Shown here piece after piece: positions 7,526 through 13,118 of a stretch of DNA of 13,118 nt. Below the pieces are notes generated by a model. It was not told the DNA's origin, ran no database searches, and was given only the letters and a program-made list of their open reading frames with translations. Positions within the stretch are counted from its first letter, which is position 1. Each line of letters opens with the position of its first letter. The position numbers were made by a program, and so were the translations under genes. Source of the stretch: Nitrospirae bacterium RBG_19FT_COMBO_42_15. Its GTDB lineage: Bacteria; Nitrospirota; CAKKRA01; 9FT-COMBO-42-15. The stretch is from positions 1 through 13,118 of the forward strand of contig MHEL01000022.1 of the NCBI GenBank assembly GCA_001803815.1. The letters are read 5' to 3'.

Positions 7526-8857
7526 ATGGCTTTTAAGATTCTTATAGCAGAGGATGAAGAGATAACATTAAAGCAGCTTCTTTCCACATTGCAGAAAGAA
7601 GGCTGGGAGGCTGCAGGTGTAAAGGACGGCAATCAAGCCTTTCAGGGGATTTCAAACGGCCACTTTGACCTGCTTATTGCTGATATAAAGATGCCCGGTT
7701 TAAGCGGCATTGAAATCTTAGATAGGATGAAAGGGAAATACCCTGCAACAGAGGTGATAATTATAACTGGTTTTGGCAGCATAGGCTCTGCTGTGGAGGC
7801 AATGAGAAAGGGAGCATGCGATTATATTACAAAGCCCTTTGATCTTGACGAATTGATTCTTAAGATAAAAAAGATTCAGGAGCAAAAGAATCTTAAAAGG
7901 GAGAACCTTGCATTAAAGACATTCATCGGGATGGATAAAAAGGTCTCCATTATCGCAAAAAGCAAAGGCATGAAAAAGATACTTCATCTTATAGAGGGCA
8001 TAAAGGATTCGGACTGTAATGTCCTGCTTACAGGGGAAACAGGCGTAGGAAAGAACCTTCTTGCAAGGATAATACATTCTACCAGCAAAAGGCGGGACAT
8101 GCCTTTTCTTTCCATAAATTGCGCCACCCTTACAGAGGAATTGCTTGCCAGTGAATTGTTTGGCCATGAAAGAGGCGCCTTTACAGGCGCTATTAAGACA
8201 AAGCAGGGGCTTGTGGAGATAGCAGACACAGGCACACTTTTTCTTGATGAGATTGCTGAGATGTCTCCAAATCTGCAGGCAAAACTGCTCAAGGTTATTG
8301 AAGATGGTGAATTCTTTAGAGTCGGCGGGACAAGGCCCATTAAGGTAGATGTTAGGTTTATTGCCGCTACAAACCAGAATGTGAGCAATATTATTTCTGA
8401 AGGGAGATTTAGGAGGGATCTTTATTACAGGCTTAATATAATGGAGATATTTATTCCGCCTTTAAGGGAACGCAGGGATGACATAGAACCACTCAGCATG
8501 TATCTCCTTCAGAAGCATCTTCCGAGGTATAATAAAAAGATAACAGGTTTTACGAAAGAGGCAATGGATATTTTAATTGGCTACAGCTTTCCCGGAAATG
8601 TCAGGGAATTGGAGAATATCATTGAAAGGGCAATAATACTTGAAAAGAATTCCCTTATCACCCCTGCAACCCTTCCACAGACCATAAAGATATTTCAGAT
8701 TGAGACCATTGAACCCGAAAGGATTAAGACCATTGAGGATCTCAATAAAGAGTATGCAGAAAGGGTTATTGAGATGCTCGGCGGCAATAAATCAAAGGCT
8801 GCCGAGGTCTTAGGCATATCAAGGACAAGCCTCTGGAGAATATTGAAAGAAGAATAG
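7526..8857 (+). CDS. Sigma-54-dependent response regulator, NtrC family
   Basis: This 443-residue cytoplasmic regulator has three domains. A receiver (1-120) has the acidic pocket Glu9/Asp10, phospho-acceptor Asp53 (LLIADIKMPG) and Lys103 (ITKPF). An AAA+ domain (about 140-370) has Walker A GETGVGKN (170-177), the sigma-54-contacting GAFTGA loop (217-222), Walker B TLFLDEI (237-243), RFIAATN and YSFPGNVRELENI. The C-terminal Fis-type helix-turn-helix is NKSKAAEVLGISRTSLWRIL. Its length is typical. It lies 2 bp after the kinase, so the two form an operon and a two-component pair. A sigma-54 promoter lies about 80 bp after its stop, before the next genes, making that block its likely target. 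The Walker A differs from the commoner GESGTGKE but keeps the GxxGxGK core. Confidence 0.97.
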   Translation: MAFKILIAEDEEITLKQLLSTLQKEGWEAAGVKDGNQAFQGISNGHFDLLIADIKMPGLSGIEILDRMKGKYPATEVIIITGFGSIGSAVEAMRKGACDYITKPFDLDELILKIKKIQEQKNLKRENLALKTFIGMDKKVSIIAKSKGMKKILHLIEGIKDSDCNVLLTGETGVGKNLLARIIHSTSKRRDMPFLSINCATLTEELLASELFGHERGAFTGAIKTKQGLVEIADTGTLFLDEIAEMSPNLQAKLLKVIEDGEFFRVGGTRPIKVDVRFIAATNQNVSNIISEGRFRRDLYYRLNIMEIFIPPLRERRDDIEPLSMYLLQKHLPRYNKKITGFTKEAMDILIGYSFPGNVRELENIIERAIILEKNSLITPATLPQTIKIFQIETIEPERIKTIEDLNKEYAERVIEMLGGNKSKAAEVLGISRTSLWRILKEE

Positions 8858-8936
8858 TGCTCATAGTCGTTTAAATCTGAAACACCAATTCAACCTTTCC
8901 TTCCAAAAAATCCTTTAAAAACAGAAAGTTATTATC

Positions 8937-8953
8937 AGGCACCCTTCTTGCTT
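8937..8953 (+). promoter_or_regulatory. Sigma-54 (-24/-12) promoter for usp-tauE-TIGR02186-usp block
   Basis: The sequence AGGCACCCTTCTTGCTT matches the consensus TGGCAC-N5-TTGCW at every conserved base except the first T. GG (8938-8939) and GC (8950-8951) are separated by exactly 10 bp. A start of transcription near 8962 would leave a leader of about 16 nt that begins just before the ribosome site AAAGGGAGG. It directly follows a sigma-54 activator gene. Confidence 0.85.
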
Positions 8954-8963
8954 CTTATAAATC

Positions 8964-8972
8964 AAAGGGAGG
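8964..8972 (+). promoter_or_regulatory. Ribosome binding site that fixes the start at 8978
   Basis: AAAGGGAGG lies 5 bp before ATG 8978. An upstream in-frame TTG (8948) overlaps the sigma-54 -12 element and would not be transcribed from that promoter, so the ATG is chosen. Confidence 0.8.
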
Positions 8973-8977
8973 CAGAG

Positions 8978-9478
8978 ATGGGAAAAAGGCAGCTTTTATT
9001 TATCACCTATTACAGTGAGAATTTTAATGAAGGGCTCTCCTATGTTATAGACCTCGCAAAAATAATGAATAGAGGAATAACTGCCCTGATGATTTATAAA
9101 AAGAGCCTGACTGAAAAATTTGAAGATTTTATGACAGCAGTTGCCTTTGCCGAGGCAAATGAACATGACACAGCGAGGATGTTTATTGCAGAGGATTTTA
9201 AAAAGGTTGATGCTAATGCTAATGCTAATGAAAAGATTGCCTCTCTTTTTAAAAGCTGTCGGGAATCAGGGGTTGATGCAGATATCTATATCACTAAAAA
9301 GGATATAACCACAGCAATAAAAGATTTTTTGGAGCTGAAGACAAGCATTGATATGGTTCTATTGAGTCCGAGTGTAACCAATAATGAAGGCCTTTCAGCA
9401 AAAGAGCTGAAGAGGCTCGTAAGAACCGTATCAAGGCCAATAGTAACAATGGCGAGGAATGTTAAGGAGGTTTCTTGA
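8978..9478 (+). CDS. Degenerate universal-stress-like (HUP-fold) protein
   Basis: This 166-residue soluble protein has the alternating strand-helix layout of UspA domains: KRQLLFITYYSENFNEGLSY at the start, SIDMVLLSPS near 123-132, and SRPIVTMAR at the end. The ATP motif G-2X-G-9X-G is absent: the segment that should hold it reads SPSVTNNEGLSAKELKRLV. It is therefore a Usp-like protein that probably does not bind ATP in the usual way, a weaker call than for its two neighbours. Residues 77-84 (VDANANAN) come from a hexanucleotide repeat. It is the first gene after the sigma-54 promoter. Its stop overlaps the next start as TGATG, so it is coupled to the transporter and may act as a cytoplasmic partner of it. 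Confidence 0.7.
   Translation: MGKRQLLFITYYSENFNEGLSYVIDLAKIMNRGITALMIYKKSLTEKFEDFMTAVAFAEANEHDTARMFIAEDFKKVDANANANEKIASLFKSCRESGVDADIYITKKDITTAIKDFLELKTSIDMVLLSPSVTNNEGLSAKELKRLVRTVSRPIVTMARNVKEVS
9211..9230 (+). repeat. Hexanucleotide microsatellite in Usp-like gene
   Basis: TGCTAA occurs three times in tandem followed by TG, encoding Asp-Ala-Asn-Ala-Asn-Ala-Asn. The unit is a multiple of three, so copy changes would alter length without a frameshift. Confidence 0.7.
9464..9470 (+). promoter_or_regulatory. Ribosome binding site for tauE-like 2
   Basis: AAGGAGG lies 7 bp before ATG 9478, inside the end of the preceding gene. It favours this ATG over TTG at 9475. Confidence 0.7.
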
Positions 9479-10413
9479 TGGATTTAATGTATTTTTACCT
9501 ACCTGTAGCCATGACGAGCATTAATATTTTTTACCCTATCGGGCTCGGTTTGGCAGTTGGAATACTTTCAGGGCTTTTTGGCGTTGGCGGAGGGTTTCTG
9601 ATGACGCCTCTTCTGATAATGCTTGGCATACCTTCAACAGTAGCAGCGGCAACAGATTCAAACCAGATAGTGGCAGCGTCAACCTCAGGGACATACGCAC
9701 ACTGGAAGGTTGGGAATGTAGATTTTAAAATGGGATTTCATCTCTTAATAGGCGGTTTTGTGGGAGGCCTCATGGGGGTTCAGGCCATAAAGATTCTCAG
9801 GGCGATGGGTAATGCGGATTTTGTGATAAAAATGACCTATGTGCTTATGCTGGGGATTGTGGGCACATACATGTTTATTGAAAGTCTGCAGGGCATAAAA
9901 AAGAAGTCAAAGGGTCATGGGTCAGGGGTAAAGGCTGAGAAAGAATCAGCCATTGGAAGGCTCCTAAAATCCTTGCCTCTTCAGACCCATTATGAGAAAT
10001 CAGGTGTTGCACACTCTGCGCTTATACCCATAGTATTCGGCGGGTTTGTTGGCATCCTTGCTGCCATAATGGGCGTTGGAGGCGGCTTTTTGATGGTGCC
10101 TGTGATGGTCTATATTTTGAGGATGCCCATGCATGTTGTTGTGGGAACGAGCCTCTTCCAGATACTCTTTACATGTATAGAGGTTACATTCCTTCAGGCA
10201 TATACAAATCACACAGTGGATTTCATCCTTGCGGCGCTGCTGCTTTTAGGCTCTACATTAGGAGCCCAGATTGGAACTGTTTTTGGAAGGAAGTTAAAGG
10301 GCGAGCAGTTGAGGATTCTCCTTGCAGGCATTGTTCTTGTCGTAACCGTAAAGATAGTGCTGGAGCTAACATTGACGCCAGAATTACTTTTGTCTCAGGC
10401 AGGGGGACACTGA
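9478..10413 (+). CDS. TauE/SafE-family membrane transporter 2
   Basis: This 311-residue protein has about eight membrane helices in two inverted halves, each opened by the family signature: SGLFGVGGGFLMTPLLIMLG (31-50) and AIMGVGGGFLMVPVMVYIL (196-214). A charged cytoplasmic loop (about 137-180, KKKSKGHGSG...) joins the halves. Unlike the first TauE-like protein it has no signal peptide and keeps GVGGGFLMxP in both repeats, so the two are distant paralogues rather than a recent duplication. Members of this family export sulfite, sulfoacetate or related anions; the substrate here is unknown. It is translationally coupled upstream (TGATG with the Usp-like stop) and downstream (TGATG with the next gene). 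It ends in Ala-Gly-Gly-His. Confidence 0.95.
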   Translation: MDLMYFYLPVAMTSINIFYPIGLGLAVGILSGLFGVGGGFLMTPLLIMLGIPSTVAAATDSNQIVAASTSGTYAHWKVGNVDFKMGFHLLIGGFVGGLMGVQAIKILRAMGNADFVIKMTYVLMLGIVGTYMFIESLQGIKKKSKGHGSGVKAEKESAIGRLLKSLPLQTHYEKSGVAHSALIPIVFGGFVGILAAIMGVGGGFLMVPVMVYILRMPMHVVVGTSLFQILFTCIEVTFLQAYTNHTVDFILAALLLLGSTLGAQIGTVFGRKLKGEQLRILLAGIVLVVTVKIVLELTLTPELLLSQAGGH

Positions 10414-11216
10414 TGCAAAAAATCAAAAATCAAAAATCAAAAATCAAAATTGTGGTATTCCTTATTTTTGAATTTTTAATCTTAAATTCCGCTCTTGCAG
10501 GCGAGTTGTCTGCGCAGTTGGCAACAAAGGTAAACCACGACCACATAAAGATAGACTTTTTCTACCATGGAAGCGAGGTTAATGTAAGCGGGGCCTCAGC
10601 GCTCGGCACAGACATTGTAATTAAAATAACCTCACCTGAAGTGCGGCAGATACTGCGAAGAAAAGGAAAGGCGGCAGGGCTTCTGTGGATGAATGTGGGA
10701 GATCTGGAATTTGCCAGCACGGCAAATCTATATTTCCTCTACAGCACGCAAGAAATTAATGATATACTAAGTCAGGATGAGATGGACAGATATGTTATTG
10801 GCTATCCAGCGCTTAAAAAACATATAGAGGTTGCACAGATTAATGATGAGGATGAAAAGAATAGGTGGTTTAATGAATTCATAAAATTTAAGGAGCTTTC
10901 AAGGCTTTATGCAATATCCTTCGGGCAGATTATATTAAATCAAACAGAGAGCGGACAGAATTATTCAATTAAGCTAAACTGGCCGTATCAGGCCACCCCT
11001 GATGAATATCTTGTTACTGTTTATGCTGTCAAGAATAAAAAAGTGGTTGAAAAGGCAGAGGCGAGAATGGTAGTGGAGCAAACTGGCATAGTAAAGACCC
11101 TTGCCAATATGGCAAAAAACAACGGCGCTGTATATGGAATCATTTCCATAGTTGCAGCGCTGGCTGCTGGTTTTGGTGTTGGGATAGTATTCAGGAAGGG
11201 CGGGGGAGGGCATTAA
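10413..11216 (+). CDS. TIGR02186/Alph_Pro_TM-like secreted protein with C-terminal membrane anchor
   Basis: This 267-residue protein begins with a signal peptide: a Lys-rich n-region MQKIKNQKSKIK, hydrophobic IVVFLIFEFLIL, and probable cleavage after SALA. A periplasmic domain follows (31 to about 235), then one membrane helix (239-261) and the tail RKGGGGH. The domain start (DHIKIDFFYHGSEVNVSGA, then IVIKITSP and a segment with WMNVGDLEF) resembles the putative transmembrane family TIGR02186 (Alph_Pro_TM), which occurs beside TauE/SafE genes, mainly in alphaproteobacteria. No enzymatic motif is visible. ATG 10413 overlaps the transporter stop (TGATG) with AGGGGG (10401-10406) as ribosome site. 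The frame stays open upstream to 10173, but that part overlaps the transporter and is spurious. It is likely a periplasmic accessory of the transporter. The family match is from memory of its pattern. Confidence 0.8.
   Translation: MQKIKNQKSKIKIVVFLIFEFLILNSALAGELSAQLATKVNHDHIKIDFFYHGSEVNVSGASALGTDIVIKITSPEVRQILRRKGKAAGLLWMNVGDLEFASTANLYFLYSTQEINDILSQDEMDRYVIGYPALKKHIEVAQINDEDEKNRWFNEFIKFKELSRLYAISFGQIILNQTESGQNYSIKLNWPYQATPDEYLVTVYAVKNKKVVEKAEARMVVEQTGIVKTLANMAKNNGAVYGIISIVAALAAGFGVGIVFRKGGGGH
10418..10452 (+). repeat. Heptanucleotide array forming the start of the TIGR02186-like gene
   Basis: AAAAATC is repeated four times at exact 7-bp steps (10418-10445), followed by a variant AAAATTG. 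The array begins 3 bp after the ATG and encodes the positively charged part of the signal peptide. The segment 10460-10488, rich in T, is an imperfect reverse complement and encodes the hydrophobic core. Because 7 is not a multiple of 3, gain or loss of one unit would shift the reading frame. Confidence 0.8.
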
Positions 11217-11257
11217 AAATGCAAGATTCAAAATGCAAAATGCAAAATTAAAAATCA
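11216..11257 (+). repeat. Heptanucleotide A-rich array after the TIGR02186-like gene
   Basis: Six consecutive 7-bp units of the pattern AAAATNN (AAAATGC three times, AAGATTC, AAAATTA, AAAATCA) begin at the last base of the stop codon. They end next to the ribosome site (AAGGGGAAA) of the following usp gene. It is the same class of repeat as the array at the 5' end of the gene. Confidence 0.75.
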
Positions 11258-11269
11258 AGGGGAAAGTAA

Positions 11270-12130
11270 ATGTATAAAAATATAATTGCAGCCTTTGATG
11301 GCTCAGAAGCAGGTAGGGCAGCGCTTATACAGTCTTCAAATTGGGTAAAAAGGCATGGCGGCAGGATTATCCTTGTCCATGCAGTCTATTTTGATGAAGA
11401 AGAATTTACTCTTGCGCCAGAGCAGAGGGAAAGAAGATTTAAGCTTGGCAAAGAGGTTTGCTATCAAACTAAGGATATGGTTTTATCTGAATTTGGCGTA
11501 CAGGTAGAATCCCTTGTGTGCGAGGGTGAGCCGCCAGATGTTATAGTTGACATTGCACGGGAAAAGAAGGCAGACCTCATAGCCATGGGCACTCATGGCA
11601 GAAGGGGGATTAAGAGACTGATCATGGGAAGTGTTACATCAAAGGTGATTGTCAATGCCCCCTGTGATGTGATGGTGGTCAAAAAACCATGCGCTGAATG
11701 CACAGGAGAGTATAAATCCATTCTTGTTCCTTTTGATGTTTCAGAATTTAGCAAAAAGGCCCTTGAACATGCCTGCCAATTATCAAAGATTGATAGTGCG
11801 GAGATTAAGATCCTTTATGTAATTCCCCGTTATGAAGAGATGATAGAGTTTTTCAAGACCGAATCAATAAAGAAGAGCCTTGCGCAGGAGGCAGATAGGA
11901 TTATAAACGAAGCAAAAAAGATTGCCTCAAATCATGGTATAACAGCATCTGCAACAATACAGGAAGGACACGTTGGAGAAAAGATTATAGAAACCGCAAA
12001 CATGCTGAAAAATGATTTGATTGTTATGGGGGCGCACGGGTGGAAAGGCGTCAGCAAGGCGATTATGGGAAGCACAACAGAGAGGGTGATAATGAATGCC
12101 TCATGCCCTGTGCTGGTGGTAAAGGGATAA
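11270..12130 (+). CDS. Tandem universal stress protein, two UspA domains
   Basis: This 286-residue cytoplasmic protein is made of two Usp domains. Domain 1 (1 to about 138) opens with MYKNIIAAFDGSEAGRAAL and has the ATP motif GTHGRRGIKRLIMGS (107-121). Domain 2 (about 148-286) opens with YKSILVPFDVSEFSKKAL and has GAHGWKGVSKAIMGS (254-268). Both keep the full G-2X-G-9X-G(S/T) signature, so both should bind ATP. The linker holds a CxxC pair (Cys141 and Cys144), which could form a disulfide or bind metal; this is an inference. It is the last gene of the putative sigma-54-driven block, 53 bp after the TIGR02186-like gene. A ribosome site AAGGGGAAA lies upstream of ATG 11270. It converges on the regulator downstream with only 4 bp between stop codons. 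Confidence 0.94.
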   Translation: MYKNIIAAFDGSEAGRAALIQSSNWVKRHGGRIILVHAVYFDEEEFTLAPEQRERRFKLGKEVCYQTKDMVLSEFGVQVESLVCEGEPPDVIVDIAREKKADLIAMGTHGRRGIKRLIMGSVTSKVIVNAPCDVMVVKKPCAECTGEYKSILVPFDVSEFSKKALEHACQLSKIDSAEIKILYVIPRYEEMIEFFKTESIKKSLAQEADRIINEAKKIASNHGITASATIQEGHVGEKIIETANMLKNDLIVMGAHGWKGVSKAIMGSTTERVIMNASCPVLVVKG

Positions 12131-12134
12131 AGTT

Positions 12135-13118
12135 CTATTGCTCCAGTCCATACCGCTTGAGCTTTCTCCACAACGACACCCTGTCTATCCCGAGTATCTG
12201 GGCAGCGAGGGTCTTGTTGTCTCCAGATTCTTTTAAAACCCACTTTATGTATGATGCCTCCTGCTCATCAAGGGATGGGATCCTGCCATCCTTTTTTCTG
12301 AAGGTCTTGATGTTCAGCTCTTTTAAATCTTCCGGCAAATGCGCCATCTCTATTCTATTACCATTTGTGAGCGCGACACCCCTCTCAATTATATTCTCAA
12401 GTTCCCTCACATTTCCGGGAAAGCCATAATTCATCAGCAATGCAATTACATCCTGAGAAATCTCTGCAATATCCTTTTTCATCAGGGCAGAGTATTTTTT
12501 CAGAAAGTAGTAGCATAGCAATGGTATATCCTCTCTTCTTTCTGAAAGGGGCGGTATGCGCATTGAAACCACATTCAGCCTGAAATAAAGGTCCTGCCTG
12601 AAATTGCCGTTTTTTATTGCATCCTTAACATCCCTGTTTGTGGCTGCTATGAAGCGGACATCAACATTCAATGGGCTTGTGCCGCCAACCCTCAGAACCT
12701 CCCTCTCCTGAATAACCCTGAGCAGCTTTACCTGCATGGAGGGCGGCATCTCTGTTATCTCATCTAAAAATAGCGACCCAACGGATGCCATCTCTATCAA
12801 TCCCTTTTTTAATGCTGTTGCTCCTGTGAATGCGCCCTTTTCATGGCCAAAGAGTTCATTTGATAAAAGCTCCTCTGTAAATGCCCCGCAGTTGATTGCA
12901 AAGAACGGCCCTTTTGCCCTGCTGCTATTAAGATGTATGTATTTTGCAAACAGCTCCTTGCCTGTTCCGCTTTCGCCGCTTATGATTATATTGCAGTCTG
13001 TCGGTGCAATCTGCCTTGCTGTGTCAAGGAGTCTCTGCATATTGGCATCTTCTGTTATTATTTTCACCTTGCCCTGATACTTTTCAATCTCCTCCCTCAA
13101 CTGTGTATTCTCTTTTTT
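12135..13118 (-). CDS. Sigma-54-dependent NtrC-family regulator, 5'-truncated by window edge
   Basis: The minus-strand frame is open to the window end: upstream of the TTG at 13100 it reads KKENTQL, so this codon is internal Leu and the true start lies beyond 13118. About 327 residues are present. The AAA+ domain has Walker A GESGTGKE, the sigma-54 loop GAFTGA, Walker B SLFLDEI, RFIAATN and YGFPGNVRELENI. The C-terminal Fis-type helix-turn-helix is NKTLAAQILGIDRVSLWRKLKRYG. The charged helix KKENTQLREEIEKYQ at the edge is typical of the linker after a receiver domain, so it is probably a second response regulator. A PAS- or GAF-linked activator is possible. It is convergent with the tandem usp gene, and no terminator is seen in the 4-bp gap. 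It could act on the sigma-54 promoter in this window or on genes to the right. Confidence 0.95.
   Translation of the reverse strand, partial: KKENTQLREEIEKYQGKVKIITEDANMQRLLDTARQIAPTDCNIIISGESGTGKELFAKYIHLNSSRAKGPFFAINCGAFTEELLSNELFGHEKGAFTGATALKKGLIEMASVGSLFLDEITEMPPSMQVKLLRVIQEREVLRVGGTSPLNVDVRFIAATNRDVKDAIKNGNFRQDLYFRLNVVSMRIPPLSERREDIPLLCYYFLKKYSALMKKDIAEISQDVIALLMNYGFPGNVRELENIIERGVALTNGNRIEMAHLPEDLKELNIKTFRKKDGRIPSLDEQEASYIKWVLKESGDNKTLAAQILGIDRVSLWRKLKRYGLEQ

Noticed and set aside
7984..8388. Long minus-strand open frame within the response regulator
   Set aside because: It is the antisense shadow of the conserved AAA+ domain; no ribosome site or family motif is visible.
10173..10412. 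Upstream in-frame extension of the TIGR02186-like gene
   Set aside because: It overlaps the well-supported transporter frame, has Cys/Arg-rich composition typical of a shadow frame, and the ATG at 10413 has a ribosome site and opens a signal peptide.
10605..10621. GGCAC-N5-TTGT resembling a sigma-54 site
   Set aside because: It lies inside the TIGR02186-like coding region and has GT in place of the invariant GC.
10418..11257. CRISPR array or transposon ends formed by the two repeat tracts
   Set aside because: Units are 7 bp with no spacers, and no transposase or target-site duplication is visible; simple heptamer arrays explain them better.
12040..12429. Open frame on the plus strand across the convergent junction
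   Set aside because: It overlaps the second Usp domain and the antisense of the sigma-54 regulator, and the product matches no family pattern.

Overview
The window is an uncultured-looking bacterial chromosome segment of moderate GC, densely packed and free of tRNA, rRNA, CRISPR or insertion-sequence signatures. It carries a bacterial-type TrpS, a lauroyl/myristoyl-type acyltransferase (implying a Gram-negative envelope), pieces of an A/V-type ATPase, and two NtrC-class sigma-54 activators. This mix fits lineages such as Nitrospirota, former Deltaproteobacteria or related candidate phyla. I cannot place it more precisely from sequence alone.

Left part (1-2993): the 3' portion of trpS (its start lies outside the window) is followed at 2 bp by a V-type ATPase subunit G/H-like coiled-coil protein, which overlaps subunit I by ATGA. 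No other V-ATPase subunit is present here, so the G-I pair is detached from the rest of its usual operon. Next, after a roughly 100-bp AT-rich gap with a candidate promoter, comes a LpxL/HtrB-type acyltransferase (3094-4026).

Right part (4055-13118): this looks like one functional locus built around TauE/SafE-family transporters. Block A is tauE-like 1, a DUF1634-like membrane protein and a UspA protein. Block B is a membrane histidine kinase with a long periplasmic helical sensor and its adjacent sigma-54-dependent response regulator. Block C is a degenerate Usp-like protein, tauE-like 2, a TIGR02186/Alph_Pro_TM-like secreted, membrane-anchored protein and a double-domain Usp. A near-perfect sigma-54 promoter (GGCAC-N5-TTGC) lies just before block C and ends about 25 bp before its first start codon. 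The simplest model is that the kinase/regulator pair switches on block C through sigma-54. At the right edge a second NtrC-family regulator, 5'-truncated by the window, is convergent with block C.

The locus also shows heptanucleotide A-rich repeats at both ends of the TIGR02186-like gene (one forms its start codon region and signal peptide), an inverted repeat between tauE-like 1 and the DUF1634-like gene, and a shared Gly-Gly-His C-terminus on three of its membrane proteins. A plausible role is envelope export or handling of sulfite or another small sulfur-containing (or carboxylate) anion coupled to a stress response. The substrate cannot be read from the sequence.
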